This document shows, piece after piece, positions 1 to 13,364 of a stretch of DNA of 64,000 nucleotides. The position numbers were made by a program, and so were the translations under genes. The number at the start of each line of letters is the position of its first letter. Position 1 is the stretch's first letter. The stretch covers positions 1,129,228 to 1,193,227 of the forward strand of contig MNCI01036463.1 in NCBI GenBank assembly GCA_015680685.1, read 5' to 3'. Source of the stretch: Gnetum montanum. Lineage: Eukaryota; Streptophyta; Gnetopsida; Gnetales; Gnetaceae. The notes below the pieces were generated by a model. It was not told where the DNA came from, made no database searches, and was given only the letters and a program-made list of their open reading frames with translations.

Positions 1-427
1 TATCATAATATTTAATTTATTATTTAAGATATATTTGAATGGTCAATTGGAATGAAACATTAATTTTATTAGGTTTATGTGAGATGAGAATGTGATTATC
101 TTATTTTGTTGTTCTTAGCCTTACTTTATTCTTCCTAGTACAATTTGTAAGAATCTACATGCAATGCTCTTCCCAATGATTGAGTTGGTCACTTTGTGAG
201 CAAAAGGAAAGAAGAATGATTCAAATCAAACTTGTGGCGAGGAAGATATGAAGCTTTGTAGGCTTGAAAGTTAGAAAAATGACATGCACTTCCTAGGCAT
301 GAAATGAGGAAATGAAAATTTTTATAATGGTCCACACATATATATAGATTTTTATAATATATATAGTGTAGATATGATATTGTGGATGCGATATTGCAGG
401 GGCTAATATATCATATCTATGATATCA
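1..427 (-). repeat. Element A 3' LTR, partial
   Basis: On the minus strand the LTR begins TGATATCATAG at 427, next to the internal 3' region. It then carries clustered ATAT-containing palindromic words (about 340-427), just as the LTR starts of B (42882, 52329) and C (54087) do. The rest is AT-rich and runs off the window. The start was chosen by the TG terminus and by comparison with B and C. Confidence 0.55.
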
Positions 428-2149
428 TTGTTGAACTTTTGAAAATTTTTATGAGTTTTAATGAAAAAAAATAAGCAAAATGGATAGTATGGAAGGTGTA
501 AAGATGATCTAGAGAGTTCTTGATCATAGATGATGCTTAGAATATAGGAATTAGTCATCAAAAGTATGTCAAAGAAGGAGTTTAGGCAAGGTAAGTCAAT
601 TAAGCTTTTAGGATATGGTTGATCCAAATTACTAAATGTATGAACAAATATGAATATGTAGGAAATAACAATGATTATTTAAGTATTTAGGAGGTACAGG
701 ATGATGTGTAGTTGATCATCAAGTAGGAAACACAAGAGTTATACAATTGGGTCCTCTCCAAAGCAAGCTGTTATCCTTAATGCTCTTATATAACTACACC
801 AAAAAGTATTCATAGGCACTCAAGGAGTTAAATGTAAATCATATGTATCTTTTATCTTAATAAGAAAATAACACTATATTATATAGAGCAATCAAATTAT
901 GATTATATATAATAGTGAGGTGAAATGGTAGTAGTAGGGATTATAGAAAATGAGACATGAGATGTCTTACCATAAGCATAATGAATCTTAGGTGTAATGC
1001 ATGATTAAGATGATCATTAGCCTTTCCATCCAAGATCCAAACCAAGTCTACACCACTTACCAGTGACATCACATTGTATCATCCCAAAAATAACAACACA
1101 AAACTATCACATCTGCAGGAAATATTATCACTCGGTAATGAAGTACAAGAAAGAAATTTATTAACAACACAATTTATTTAAAAGGAGACTTGGCCATTGG
1201 ATAGAGGAGTGTCTTTAGGAATCAGTAACATGTAGTTTTAGCTTCATAATCAATGTGAGTCCAAGAAACCTTAAAATTTTTGAGAAGTCACCTACCTTCA
1301 AGCATGAGTAACATACATCTCTAGGAGAACCACTTTAGAAATTTTTATTATATGTATTAGATTATTTCTACATCAACCTTACTAGAGGACTGTCTTTAGG
1401 CATGGGTAACATGTCTTTCTAGTGACATGCTAAGGAAACATTTATTTCAAAACATACTTCCATTTTTCATTAGAACTCAAGTAAATAATACAACTTAGTA
1501 GTAGGATAGGATTCATAGTAATAACTTTAAAGAATCTACAAATCCCCTTGATGTCACATCCTTTTTATTCCCACTTGGTTGTTCACTTTTCTATCCAAGC
1601 ATAATGATCACAAGTTTATTTTAGTTTTATTATCAAAAGAATATCATTATATGCATGGTAAGAACCTCTTATTATTGAAAATGAGTGGTCTCACTATCTA
1701 TACAATCAATCATTTAATGACTTGATAACACAGGGTGAAATTCTTATTGTTTCAACTACATTTTTTTTATTTTATTACACTTTATTAGAAAGATCAACAA
1801 AATTATGTACATGAAAAATGATAAAAATCATAGAAGAATGAGAAATGGGTAAGAATGAAAAACCATATAAAGGATTTGAAAGATATTAAAGAATGAAAAA
1901 TGATAAGAAATGTGAAAAGTTTAAAATAATAGGAAAGAAATCAAAGAATGTAAAAAATTAGTAAGGAATGTGAAATGTATATCAAGAATACAAATTAAAG
2001 GTTTTGTGCATAAGTATAAAAATTAACATCCCCACAACTATTATTAAAAGTGGCAATTCAAAATATTAAACATGTAGTGAGTGGTCTAGTGTGCAAGGTA
2101 GAGTCTATGAAGTAGGGAAAGTCACGAAATGATTTACTCTATTTAATAT
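428..2149 (-). other. Element A 3' non-coding region
   Basis: There is no convincing coding sequence. The stretch is homologous to the 3' regions of B (about 47220-48540, opposite orientation) and C (about 54840-56000). A shared landmark is the block containing GGTCCTC, CCAAAGCAAGCT and CCTTAATGC at about 748-783, matched at 54853-54885 and in reverse near 48430-48470. Another is CTTGATGTCACATCC at about 1548. It lies between integrase and the 3' LTR. Confidence 0.6.
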
Positions 2150-4460
2150 TAACAAGGATGAGCTTCTATGGGTTCATTGGATGATAAATTTACATGGCAC
2201 CCAATTGATATGTAGCATGGAAAATATAAGGTCCTTCCCATAAGGTTGAACTTTGCCCTTTACGAGACATGGTTTGGATTATAGTAAAAGACTTTATCTC
2301 CAAGATGGATAAATGATTGTCTAATTTTAGCATCATATCTACATTTGAAATACTTTTTATGGATTTCATTACTCATTTGAGGTACTAATCAACTTTCATC
2401 TAAGAGATTAGGATTCATTAATCAGTCTTTTTGAGCTAAGTCTAAGTCCAGGGCAAGTATGTAAGCAATTGCAAGGGTATTAATTTTGCTTGAATTGATA
2501 GAGTTGGCAATTTTCCATAAACTAATTCATATGGTGAATACACTATAGGAAGTTTCCAAGTTGATTAGTATGCCCATATAGCATCATTAGGTTTAGTATT
2601 CTCATCCTTCCTATATTTACTAATAGTTCTAGTTAATATTCTAATAATTTCTTTGTTAGTTACTTTAGCTTGACCATTCACTTGGGGGTGTAGTTAATTT
2701 ATGATTGACCTCAACTTGTTGCATTAGCTTCTTGAATCTAGCTCTAGTGAAATGAGTTTCGTTGTCTAATATTAACATTTGTGGTACTTCAAATCTGTTC
2801 ACCACCTTTTATTGAAAGAATTCGTAGCTGTTGTGGCTGTGCAATCTTTAACTACAACTACTTTTGCCAACTTACTATAGTAATCAATAGTTACAATAAT
2901 ATAAGACTTCTCATTTGATATTGGTAGGATGGACCCCATAAAGTTAATTCTCCAAATATTAAATGGTTCTAATGGTTGTATCCACTCTTGTGGTCCTTCA
3001 TTTTTAGCTATGAATCCTTCATCCCTTTGGCTTCTCTCATAAGATTGTGCAAATTGATGTGCATCCCTAAATATTCTAGAAAATTGCTAGATCTATAAAA
3101 TTGATTTATTTAAATAAATTTTCATTAGAAATTTGATTTGATAATGATTCTTCATTTTTTTGTAGTTCTCATCTTAATCTTAACAAGTGATCAACTAAAA
3201 AATTTTTAGTTCCTTTCCTGTTGATCATCATGATGTCAAATTCTTTTAAAATGACATGTCATCTTATCACTCCTGGACTTACCATTGGTTTGCTCATTAG
3301 AAATTTGACAGCATTGTGGTCAATATGAACATAGATAAGATATCTAAGCACATAATGTCTAAACTTTTCAAGTGTGTATACCACAACCATAATCTTCTTT
3401 TATGTAGTAGTATAGGTAACTTGTGCTCTAGTAATGATTAAACTTGTATAGTGTATGTAATATGGTCATTTTTTATCATCAATTTGAGTTAGAAATGCTT
3501 CTAATACATAGTTTGAAGCATCTCACTAATTTGGAGCTCAAAGGATTGGTGTCTCAATTAATTTCTATTTTAGCCTCTCAAATGCTTTCTCACATTATTC
3601 TAACCACTAACATGATGCATATTTCTTTATTATTTTAACAAGTGGTTTTGCAATCTTTAAGAAATTTTCAATGAATCTTCCATAGTACCATATATGGCCA
3701 CGGAATGATTTGATGCCCTTAATTATTTGTGGCCTTTGAGTTATGTTCTAAATGACTCTAATATTATCTAGATCTACCTTGATTCATTTATAAGATACCT
3801 TATGCCCTAGAACTATGCCATCTTGAATCATTAAGTGGATTTTCTACTAATTGAGCTTCAAATTTGTTTCAACATATCTTTTCAAAACCTACTCTAATCA
3901 AATAAAAGGTTGTTTGAAATCAAGCTTATATGTAGAAACATTGTCCATAAACATGTCCACTCCATTACTAGCATGTTTTTGGAAGATGATGAGGATTAGT
4001 CTTTAGAAAGTGGTGAGAGCATTATACAAGCCAAATGACATTTACCTATATGCAAACATTTCCTATAGACACATGAACATCATTTTCTCTTGATGCTTTG
4101 GTGTAATATGGATCTGACTATGTCCATTGTGTCCATCTAGGAAGCTATAGTATTGATGTCTTCCAATGGTATCCAAGACTTTAACAAATCGTAAATGGAA
4201 ATGCTCTTTGATTACTACCACATTCAATAATTAGAAAAATATAGAGACACTTCACTTGGCATCCTTGTTTAGGATAATGACTAATGGACTAACCCATAGG
4301 ATATATGAACCCTGCTTTTAATATATTTTCCAATTCTTGTTTAATAATTTCCTTGATCTTTAGGTTCAATCTTCATTGATGTTGGTGGCATGGTTTAATA
4401 ATTGGATTAGTGTAGATTTGATGTTGATAAATGCATAGATCAATGCTAGTTATATCATCA
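2150..4460 (-). pseudogene. Element A pol remnant (RT, RNase H, integrase)
   Basis: Reading right to left on the minus strand, the RT core holds an FGLYNA segment near 4021-4062 and, in place of the YMDD catalytic box, FMDN at 3940-3951, so the second catalytic Asp is lost. RNase H relics (RHYVLR, then YVHIDH-like segments) lie near 3300-3400. An integrase core with WGINFMG- and IIVTIDYYSK-like segments lies near 2880-2960, and a GPY-type C-terminal end near 2215-2300. Stops and frameshifts are numerous. Order and motifs identify Ty3/gypsy pol; the product is not functional. Confidence 0.75.
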
Positions 4461-4599
4461 TAAGATCATGTGAATGCAATTGATCATTTATTTACCATGT
4501 CCAATAATTTTCTTTTTTGTTCTTTATCAAGATTGACATTTATGATTACTAGTTTCTTATTATTAAGGAAATCATATTCAAGTACATATCATAGGGCTT

Positions 4600-7500
4600 T
4601 CAGTTTTAGTAGTTCTAGTTCATACCTTTTTGGTATCTTTAACTTCCCCATTCAATATCTTCCTTCTATTGTGATTTAGTTAACGGATGTTGTATTTGTA
4701 TCTTTTCTAATTTATCTAGGCACTTGTAATCTTATTCACTAGTTCCATGCATATGTTTGACTCTAATTTTTCTTCATTGATCAGCCACTAGGTGCCTTCT
4801 TGTTTGGTTGCTGCTACATATAGACATTGTTGTACACATGTCTTTAATTTAGTTTTTTCATGTTGCGATTGCATCATGCCTTGTTATCTAGATTCTCTAC
4901 ACCCAATTACACCCATTATCATTATATGCATTACATGGAACTCTATATCTCTAAATCATTCTAGCTTCATCTTTCTTGAAAATTTCCAAGGAAAAGTATT
5001 TGATTCCTAACTTAGCATTCACAATGTTAAGTCATGATCTTTCCACAATGATAGGAAATTCTCGTTTATTCTTCCTCATGTGAATGACCAAAAAATCAAC
5101 AAGATATGACTCCACTTATGGTAGTGACCACATCTTCCCCTTGTTCAAATGGAATCACAATCAACTAGTTTACTAGCTCTAGTTAGATGTTTCTTTTCCA
5201 TAGTGGAGGAAGATTCCAAGCCATATACATGTCTTAAGAGATAAGATTAACTCCTAACCTAGAATCTAATAGGGCCTTACATGGCTTATGTCATACTATT
5301 TGAAGATATATTAAAGGACTTTCAAGATTTGTTCTCTTCTTAGGAATTTTTCCTGCCTTGATCCAATGTATGACTATTTGTGTGAGCATGATAGTAGTTA
5401 AGTTCTTCTTTGTTAATATCAGAAGCATAGTTTTATCCTAAGGACCTTATGTAGATAGAGCAGAGTTATATGAAGTTCCCATCCTTTGAATCTTTTTTGG
5501 GCTTTCCCTAAAGAAGGGATATTTCCTGCATCTTGGTTCACTTGTTGTTATATACTCTTATGTAGTGACTACCCTAGTATCACTCTTTTGTTATGCCTAT
5601 GTTGGTAGTTCTTCGTACATGACTCATGGTGGCATTGGTGGTAATGGATTAGAAGCTTAATATGAGAAACTAGGTCCTAGTTAAGATGTGTAAGGATAAG
5701 AATCCATGCATGATGTTTTGGGTATATGGTATTGAAACAGAGAGAATAGAGAGGAAATATGGATAGAAGTACTTTTGGGAGAAATTAGACATTGTACATA
5801 GTATCCATAGGGATCTAGCTACCTATATGGATACTACTACATTAGCAATGACATTTTCAATAAGTATGATGATTGCCACTATTGCTGGTATTACTCTTAT
5901 AGTTAAGGATAGACCTTGCTTGGATAGTATAGTTATTGGTAGAGTTATTTAAAATTACCTTGCAGATAAGATAATTACCTAGGCATATGTTTCTTAATAA
6001 AATTAAGATTAAGTACATATGCCATGGATCATTGTAAGTGGATCATGATAGGACATCCCTTACAATGTTTATATTGGCATACTTTACAATTTGTACCTCC
6101 TTTTGAACTTGAATCTATTATTTTTTCTAGTGTAGCAACTTTTCCTTTATTATTGTAGTTTTCACATCCATGACCTTTTTCTTCTTTTATCTTTATTGTT
6201 GTTAAATACTTGCTTAGTTCTTTCCTCTACTATCTTGAGTATTGTAGTGAATTTCTCATCCACATAATTCTAGATTTTCTCTACTTTTATTACAATGTCA
6301 TTTACTAATTTTTGAATAGGTAGAGTCTTTTGCTTGATTGCATTTTCTAGTGTTTCTTCTTCTTGTGTTTCACATATCCTTACATCTCTTTTTCTGATAG
6401 ATGGATCTCTATTATATTTTTCAGGATATTTTCTTTTTCATAATTCCCCTACTTCTTTCTCCACTTAGTCTATCAAGCACTAGATCTAATGAGGTATCAT
6501 CTTAGATAATCTACCTTGAACATATACTTTAAGGTTTTTCTTTTTTTATTCCTTAATCAATCGATGATATGTCATAGTTATTCTTATTGAGAAAATTCAT
6601 GACCTGAGCATCTATGTAATAAGTAATTATACTTGTCCACATTTGCATTATGGGATTCATGTATCCCCTGTTTCCATCCTTGGATCTATTTTCTCAAATT
6701 TGACACTCTTGAATAAGTTTGATACTTATCATTAAAAAGTTCTAGTAGAGTAGCCTATCCTCAAATTCATTCTGGTTCTAAGGATCTATACCAACTCTAT
6801 ACTTTCTTTATAAATGTCTTGGAAAATAACTTTAATTTCTACCAATAATTCTTAATATCCTATAGGGTGTAGGCATCATAAAAGGCTTGAAGATGGTGTT
6901 GTGGATGTACATTATACCCACCTTTGAATTTTGGAATATTATTCACATCAAGTCACTTAATGTAGCTATCCCTTAAATGGCTAGTAGGGATGTACATAGC
7001 TTCCCTAATGTTGATCATATTGTGAGTGGCTAACAGGATTTCTTCATAGTCTATGAGTTCATAAGCTCTGTTATAGTGACAAACCCTCTAATGTTGATAA
7101 TGCTCTATTCTTTCATATTTGATCTTTTCTCCTCGTTATTCATGGTCATCTTATTTTTCATTAGGATGTCTTCTTTTGTGTGTTTGTCTCTCATGATCTC
7201 TTCTTCTTTCCCCATCATGATTCCTTAGTCTTCATTCTCTCTTGTTAGAATTTTTTGATGAATGTAAGGAAGAAGATGGAGGAGTTGGAAAATGATCTTG
7301 ACTAGTTCTGTTTCTATGAGTTCTTGATTCATCTCTTTTGGATTCATCAGAGGTCTTAGGTCTTGAATCCCTCCTAAGTCTGGAGTCCTCCTTTTCTCTT
7401 TCAAGGATTTTTGCAAGAGTTGAATGTAGCTTTATTTTGATAGGATCTTCAATACAATTACTGGTGTCTAGGAATAAGTTCCATGAGTTTGATAGAATTT

Positions 7501-7941
7501 TTCTTCTTAGGATGGAGCATCTTATTTTACTTCTAGGAAAATTTTCTATGGTGTGTTCTTTAATTTATCTTGTTCATATCCTGCCTCCATAATGGCATCC
7601 TTACTTTCTTAAGCCTTTGTTGGCTAATATGGCCTAGTCATGTTTTTGGTGACTTGATATCCTTATTGCACATGACCAAGATTTAACCTCATGAGGACTT
7701 CTTGAGGCATTGATGGTGCTAAATATTTGGGTGGCAAGACAATATTATCTTATAAGTCTCTCCATCTAAGTTATTCATCATTGTGGAAAATGAATGTAAA
7801 ATACAGATAATAAGAGTCAGTATAAGCATATGAAATTCTTGTTTGCATCGATGAACTTCAATATTCTTCATTGTAATCTCTATCATGAACTTCATTAGGA
7901 TTAATAACAAGTGAAGATTTCATTTTTGTTGTAGAAGTCAT
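4600..7941 (-). pseudogene. Element A gag-protease remnant
   Basis: The likely gag start is the ATG at 7941-7939, placed after the primer site as in element B (43805) and followed by a similar S/T- and K-rich opening. Gag is too broken for firm domain limits; a charged, Arg/Lys/Glu-rich stretch at about 7416-7100 matches the one in B near 44400-44700. The protease lies near 5400-4900: ALLDS at 5275-5261 is followed by RLGVNLIS, so the DSG triad has lost its Gly. The downstream IVERSWL-type segment is alignable with the protease of C. It is a dead copy. Confidence 0.6.
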
Positions 7942-8065
7942 TTTAGTTTGTTTAAGGCTTAAGTTTGTATACATTTTAAGAAATTATTCTAAGTATGAAA
8001 TATGTGCTTTGTGATACTCAATACAATGAACTTTGTAAAGTCAACTAACTAGTAAACATTAACAT

Positions 8066-8085
8066 AATCCTGACAATGGTGCCAA
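8066..8085 (-). other. Element A primer-binding site, tRNA-Asp type
   Basis: Immediately inside the 5' LTR the minus strand reads TTGGCACCATTGTCAGGATT. It resembles the TGGCGCCGTTGCCGGGG primer site complementary to the 3' end of plant tRNA-Asp, used by Athila-type elements, with several decay changes. Assignment of tRNA-Asp rests on recalled family knowledge; position next to the LTR end TCATCA supports it. Confidence 0.65.
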
Positions 8086-8929
8086 TGATGAGTGATGGGG
8101 TATTCCAACACTCATTGATACAAGTCACAAGTGTGCACATGCAACTAGATTGTAATCCATATATGGATAATGTAAGTATACTAGTGAGTTGATGTTAGGT
8201 TTGTGATCATTATCTTTCCACTTAGAGTTAGCAAGGTGTAAATCATATGGTTTAACTCTTAGTGAGGTATATGATGAATTGATGTTTTTTGGCTTTAAGT
8301 GTCCTAAGTGTGAACATGATGAAAATGATTATAAATTCTAATTCTTAGTATAATGAAATTCTAAATCTATTCTATCCTATGGCAAAAAGCATATGTTCTT
8401 GGTTTATTGTACACATCCTGGGTTGATGTAATTTTTACTAAGATTAATAAGTAACTTCATAACTAACCAAATCAAGCAAAGTCACTATTAGGTTACCAAA
8501 AAATTACACTTTATGCTTGAAATCAGTTGTAATTATTCCACCTTACAAATAGAAATTAAAATAGTAAATGACTTAGTAAAAGTAAATGACTGAATAGAGG
8601 TAAACTTTATGAAAAAGTAAAGCTATGCTAAGTGATATTCTGCAATGATGAAGAACAATCTCAATCTTTATTTCTATTCATATATTATGTCTAAGAATAA
8701 TTCACTTGAATAAAAATTCTATGCAACTATAATTTACCACACTGTAGGCATTCACTCTAACTCTAACTTTATGAAAACAAACTACAAGAATTTTATTAAG
8801 TGTTGGCATAAACTTGTTATTTTGATGTGATGGTGTATTGGTATTTATAGGCATGATCATGACCCATTACATTATATCTACAATGATGTATGAAAAGCTA
8901 CAATATCATAGTAGAAGATGTTTCATCCA
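8086..8929 (-). repeat. Element A 5' LTR
   Basis: In plus coordinates it starts TGATGAGTGATGGGG, homologous to the C LTR start TGATGAGTTGTGAGG at 53065, which fixes this end. A TATA box on the minus strand (TATAAATA, 8849-8842) sits about 80-105 bases from the other end, as in B and C. The right border near 8929 (TTCATCC, compare CTCATCA in C) is inferred from that spacing and may be off by tens of bases. Confidence 0.6.
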
Positions 8930-11262
8930 AATGGCTAGAGTGCTAGATCACCACCTCAAATCTTTGACTTGCACAAGCATGAAAATTCATCCCTTACTAC
9001 AACTCACACATTAGATTCATGAGATCACGAACCTCTTCTAAGTAGGATGTCCAAGAAAAGTAACATGTTCACCTTGGTCTAATCACAATGATTAATCCCA
9101 TCTAGTGATCATAGGAATCCTTAATGACACATCCTTTTCTTACCAAGGATTGAGAACTCTTCCAAGATACTAAAGCTCACATCCTAAAATGTGGCCCATC
9201 ATGTACCCATGGTTTTAGTAACATTAGCTTCAATAGTATGAGTCCTTGCTTCTTGCTAAACCTAAACCTAGTTCATTGGTGATGGATAGAAGAAAGGTGG
9301 ATGGATAAATTTAGTTACATGGACATTCCATTAACCAAGGCTATACTTTGGACCCGTTTGACACTCTCCATCTTCATCACATCTATAACTCACTCATCCA
9401 CCATTGAATTATTAGATGAGCATTCACAAAGCATATTAATTTGTTTTCCTACAACAAACACATAAGTAAAAATTCTATAAATGAAAATAAAATATCATAA
9501 TTGATTATCCATTAAGTTCAAAATGTATAAAATTCTAACTAAAAAAAAACAACTTTATTACATGCAAAAATGAAAAATAGCAATAAATAAATAAAATTTA
9601 CATGGCTTGGAGGATTTATTCTCCATGATTTATCTATGTATATTATCTCATAGACCCCTAAGTGTTAAATTAATCATTAGACATGCTTAGAGATAAAAGA
9701 TATTCATTATGGTACAACAATTATTGTCCATTAAGTGTTCCATTTGGCTTGCTTGAATGGCACATGCATATGATGCTACTAGACTAGAAAGGATTACAAG
9801 GTATTTTCTTGTAATTCATCCTTCTAATATCATCTCTTCTACCAATTTTGATAAAGGCCTTGAAAGATTAATTTGGCATTACTGGTCCTCAACTAGGCTC
9901 TTCCCATGATAACAAGAAGATTTTATTCCATCTTGTTTTATGAGTTGATCACTAGAAAATTAGTATAATACAATCAAAATATAACAAAATTCATTATATC
10001 ACACACCTATTTCATGGGGTGTGATTAGGATTAGCATGTTAGCTTTAATGAAATGTTAGTGCACTTGAGAGAAGAAAATCCCCAATCAAGGTACTATTGC
10101 AATAAGATGAGATTGAATCCTAAATAGAAGTCACAGAGAGCTAGGCAATGATCCTTTTTACCAATTTGAATTTTCATCATGGGACTATGAGTATCTAATT
10201 ATTTTTTAGGTAAATATCCTTCTTTCCCATGTAGCCACCATAGACATGGTAATGATGATAACATCATCATTAGGTGTCATCTTGTTACGTCTACTAGACA
10301 TAGCTGTGGAACTTATCCTTGAAATAGAGATTATGCTTTAGTTATGATTAGGGAATTTTTTCAAGACCTCCTAAATATGGGATTTCTTCTAAAATGAATG
10401 ATTTTCCTCTCCATAAGATGGAGAGGATGATGTGGATCCTATCCCACAACTCTCATGTTTATGCTTATGATAGAATTTTCTACCATGGAACCTTGAACTT
10501 CCCTTCATAGCTAAATCAACAGAAGATTGATAATATTTCTTAGATGCATACATGGAAGCATGATCAATACAATAGGAAATATTACTTAATTTAGCTTACC
10601 TTGGCTATATTTGACAAGGTATCCCACCTTGAATGGGACCACGAAGTAGAAGCTACTATTATTCTTGTTGTTGGAGAGCTTGGTTGGTAGGAAAAATCGA
10701 AATAGGCATGTATTATTGAGGTATTATCGATGGGGATTGATAAGCACCTACTTATGCACCATGAATGTAGGAATTGGAAAGAAGCAAAATTTTGTTGCAT
10801 AAGAGTTAGAAGATTCAATGGAGTAGTAGCCTAAGGATTTGGAACTTGCCATTGTTGGTACAACTACATGGGTTGTGGATACACACCACCAGAATAGTAG
10901 GAAAAGCCAAGGTATGAAGGCCTTCTTATTTTCTCACATATATTCAAACCTCAAATCAACTTGATGATATGCTCATAAATCATTATTGGCCTATTGATTT
11001 GATTATCTCATGAGAATGATTGGATGGTTAAAGGTAAAGAAGAAAAATCTATTTCCCAAACATTGAATGTTACAATTCTAAATCTAATTTCTAGCATAAA
11101 TAAGGAAATGTAAAGTATAGTTTGAAAATTATATTAATTTTTCTAGATGTTTTTCATGGTGTTGATTCTCTAATTTCATATTGAAGTCTTATGTTAGTCA
11201 TTAGTAAAGTTAAATTTCATGTTATGAGGTCATGTTAAGAGTTAGACGTTTTTATTTCAAAA
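8930..11262. other. Unresolved AT-rich sequence between elements A and D
   Basis: I recognise no complete gene or element here. The stretch about 10140-10830 has short open frames on the minus strand (one with a run of Ser, Pro and Thr near 10591-10818) that could be relics of another retrotransposon gag, but no diagnostic motif is visible. Element D is inserted at the right edge, so this and the sequence after 30075 were once adjacent. Confidence 0.4.
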
Positions 11263-11267
11263 GTCAC

Positions 11268-12925
11268 TGAAACACCACTAATTTCGGCCTAACACTTTGA
11301 AATGAGAATGACTCAAAGCCTTTGAGCTTTTGAGAGGCAAAAATTTGGCTAAGGCATAGAACTCATGCTAGGCTTGCCAAAGCCGAGCTTGCCCTCAACA
11401 TGAGTAACTCCAATGACTTCAAGATCGAGTCAAAGATGGGCCAATCTGAGGGTGCAAGTCATCTTCATAGGGCCATTGTTGTTCACTTTAGGTATCAGTA
11501 TTTGGTAGTTCAAATTTTGGACCAAATTGTACAAATTTTCTCACTCACACTGTGGTAACGCTGAGGTCATGCTGGCAGTGTGAGTCCAGCGTGAGCAACT
11601 CTAAGAGCCTTGAAATCTAGTTAAAATGGTTTGAATTCAAAGGTGCAAGTCATCCTTAGGGTTCTTTGATGACTACTTCAAGTCCCAACCTCCAGAATTC
11701 TAGACTTCAGGCCCAAAATCATAAAATTTTATTACTCATGTTGAGCTCATGCTGAGGTCACGTTGACAGTGTGAGTCCAGCGTGAGTTACAAGTGGCTCA
11801 ACTCAAGACACACTCAAGCCCAATTTTCAACATGCAATTCACTCTCAGGGTCAATCATAGCCAGGAAATTATTGCATTCAAAGAACAGGCTTCAAAGATC
11901 AAAATTTAGTGTGAAATGTGTTATTTTTATTAGGTCATGTTGGTAGTGTGAGTACTCGTCACGCCTGGTCAAAAGGACACCAAACACACGCTGAGGACAT
12001 GCCAACACAAAATCAACTCACACTGGAAGCTTTGGCGAAACAGAGATGCCTCAAATAGCCACAAAACCACTTACATCAGCATCCTGCAATAGTCAATCCA
12101 TAGATCGAGATGTTCCAAGCAAGTTGGAGTCAATTTCTTTTATTGTACATTATCATTCTATTGTAAATTTTCATCATTTGTGAGTTTGTCAAGCTCTTAT
12201 GCTCCAAATTGTATATGCTTCTATGGGCGTAGGCTAGCTTGTGTAAGCCAATACACATTGTAAGATACAGTGCATCTAGTCAATAATGTAGCTTGCCCAC
12301 ATGCATCCAACTCACACATAGTTTTCCATTAAACAAGTGTCACATGATCCATTTTCCTCTCATTTCTCAACCATTGATTCCATCCATGAGTTCCGCACTT
12401 GAGCTTAGCCAGACCTTATAAATACCCTATCAATTCACATAAACAGGGGTTGGCAATTTTGAAGGTTGACAGCTTTGGAAGCATTAACCAGTAGCTTTGG
12501 ATGTTTGGGCACATGTGACTCCTAGCATCCAAGCACCTAAAATACATCACTCCAGGGCTTAGCACTTGCCATCTACACCCACAACTATGCTTTGACCGAT
12601 GCAAATCCTTGTTTAAGCAAATACAATATAGTTCATTATTGCCTTTCATTACATTGTTTGCTTTGTTCTAATTTATTTTACGCTTCTGTATATGCTTCGT
12701 TTACCTTTCGTACATTACCAGTTACAATAACTCCAACATAGGCCATAGCTTACGCTTGGGGAAGTCCTTGGTTGATTTGTGTGTAGACCATCCAAGGAAC
12801 TCTACCTTTGTTTCTTTCTTTTCTAGCTTGTCCTCATGCGAAGGTAGGATCAGCTGTGTCTCTCCAATAATCTTTTGGCATTTTTTTTCCATTCTAGCCT
12901 TACGCTGACGATTTTGGTCAGCACA
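11268..12925 (+). repeat. Element D 5' LTR
   Basis: Starts TGAAACACCAC and ends GGTCAGCACA. It pairs along its whole length with 28407-30070. A promoter TATA box TATAAATA lies at 12417-12424. The upstream half (about 11545-12010) repeats the words AGCGTGAG, CACGCTG and CATGCTG many times. The two LTRs differ at many scattered sites, mostly C/T and G/A, so insertion is not recent. Confidence 0.95.
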
Positions 12926-12930
12926 GTAAA

Positions 12931-12950
12931 TTGATGCTAGAAGGAGGGCC
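12931..12950 (+). other. Element D primer-binding site (putative)
   Basis: Five bases after the LTR the sequence reads TTGATGCTAGAAGGAGGGCC; element E has TTGGTGCTAGAAGGAGGGCC at the same place. The E version starts with TGG, as expected of a site complementary to a tRNA 3' CCA. I could not assign the tRNA. It is not the tRNA-Asp site seen in element A. Confidence 0.6.
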
Positions 12951-13364
12951 AAATCTATTCACCACCCTGTCAAAATGTTGATCATGCTATCTTTAAATGC
13001 TGAAGACCAGGCACCAAAATCAAGCTGATTTTGCTCAAGCCCAACTTGCATAAGCTCATCCTAGTCTTCTCCTGCTAAATTAATCAAGCGTACAATCCTT
13101 CAAATTCTACAACTGTATCATTAGAACTCAAATAGCGTACACATGTTGTCTAAACAAATCACCTCATAGACCACCTGCCAAGTAATGTTCCCATCATCAC
13201 CATTGACCGATCACAGTGAGCTTCTCTCACTACTTGTGACCTCCATCTTGCCAGCTTGTCAAGCCAGCTAACGCACGCTCAGCTTGTCAAGCTAGCTTGC
13301 TCACGCTCATCTTGTCAAGCTAGCTTGCTCATGACAACTTGTCAGCCAACTTGCTCACACTACT
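12951..13364 (+). repeat. Element D 5' leader with 28-bp tandem repeat
   Basis: Non-coding leader between primer site and gag. Four imperfect copies of a 27-28 bp unit (CTTGTCAAG...TTGCTCACGCTCA) begin at 13255, 13283, 13311 and 13338 and end next to the gag ATG. The unit contains the same CACGCT word that is repeated in this element's LTR. Confidence 0.75.

Larger units (their letters stand above)
1..8929 (-). mobile_element. Element A: degraded Athila-like Ty3/gypsy retrotransposon
   Basis: A minus-strand LTR retrotransposon reading from right to left: 5' LTR (8086-~8929), tRNA-Asp-like primer site, gag and protease (about 7941-4600), RT, RNase H and integrase (about 4460-2150), a non-coding 3' region, and a 3' LTR cut by the window edge (1-427). 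Domain order PR-RT-RH-IN defines Ty3/gypsy; the primer site type and LTR sequence relate it to elements B and C. Every reading frame is broken by many stops and indels, so it is an old, dead copy. The target duplication cannot be checked because the left end is outside the window. Confidence 0.8.

Noticed and set aside
8086-10020. A 1.9-kb LTR for element A ending near TTCATGGGGTGTG
   Set aside because: Comparison with the B and C LTRs puts the promoter and LTR start within about 850 bases, near 8929.
12416-12952. Minus-strand frames in the D LTR
   Set aside because: They lie in LTR promoter and R-U5 sequence and the equivalent frames are not preserved in the 3' LTR.
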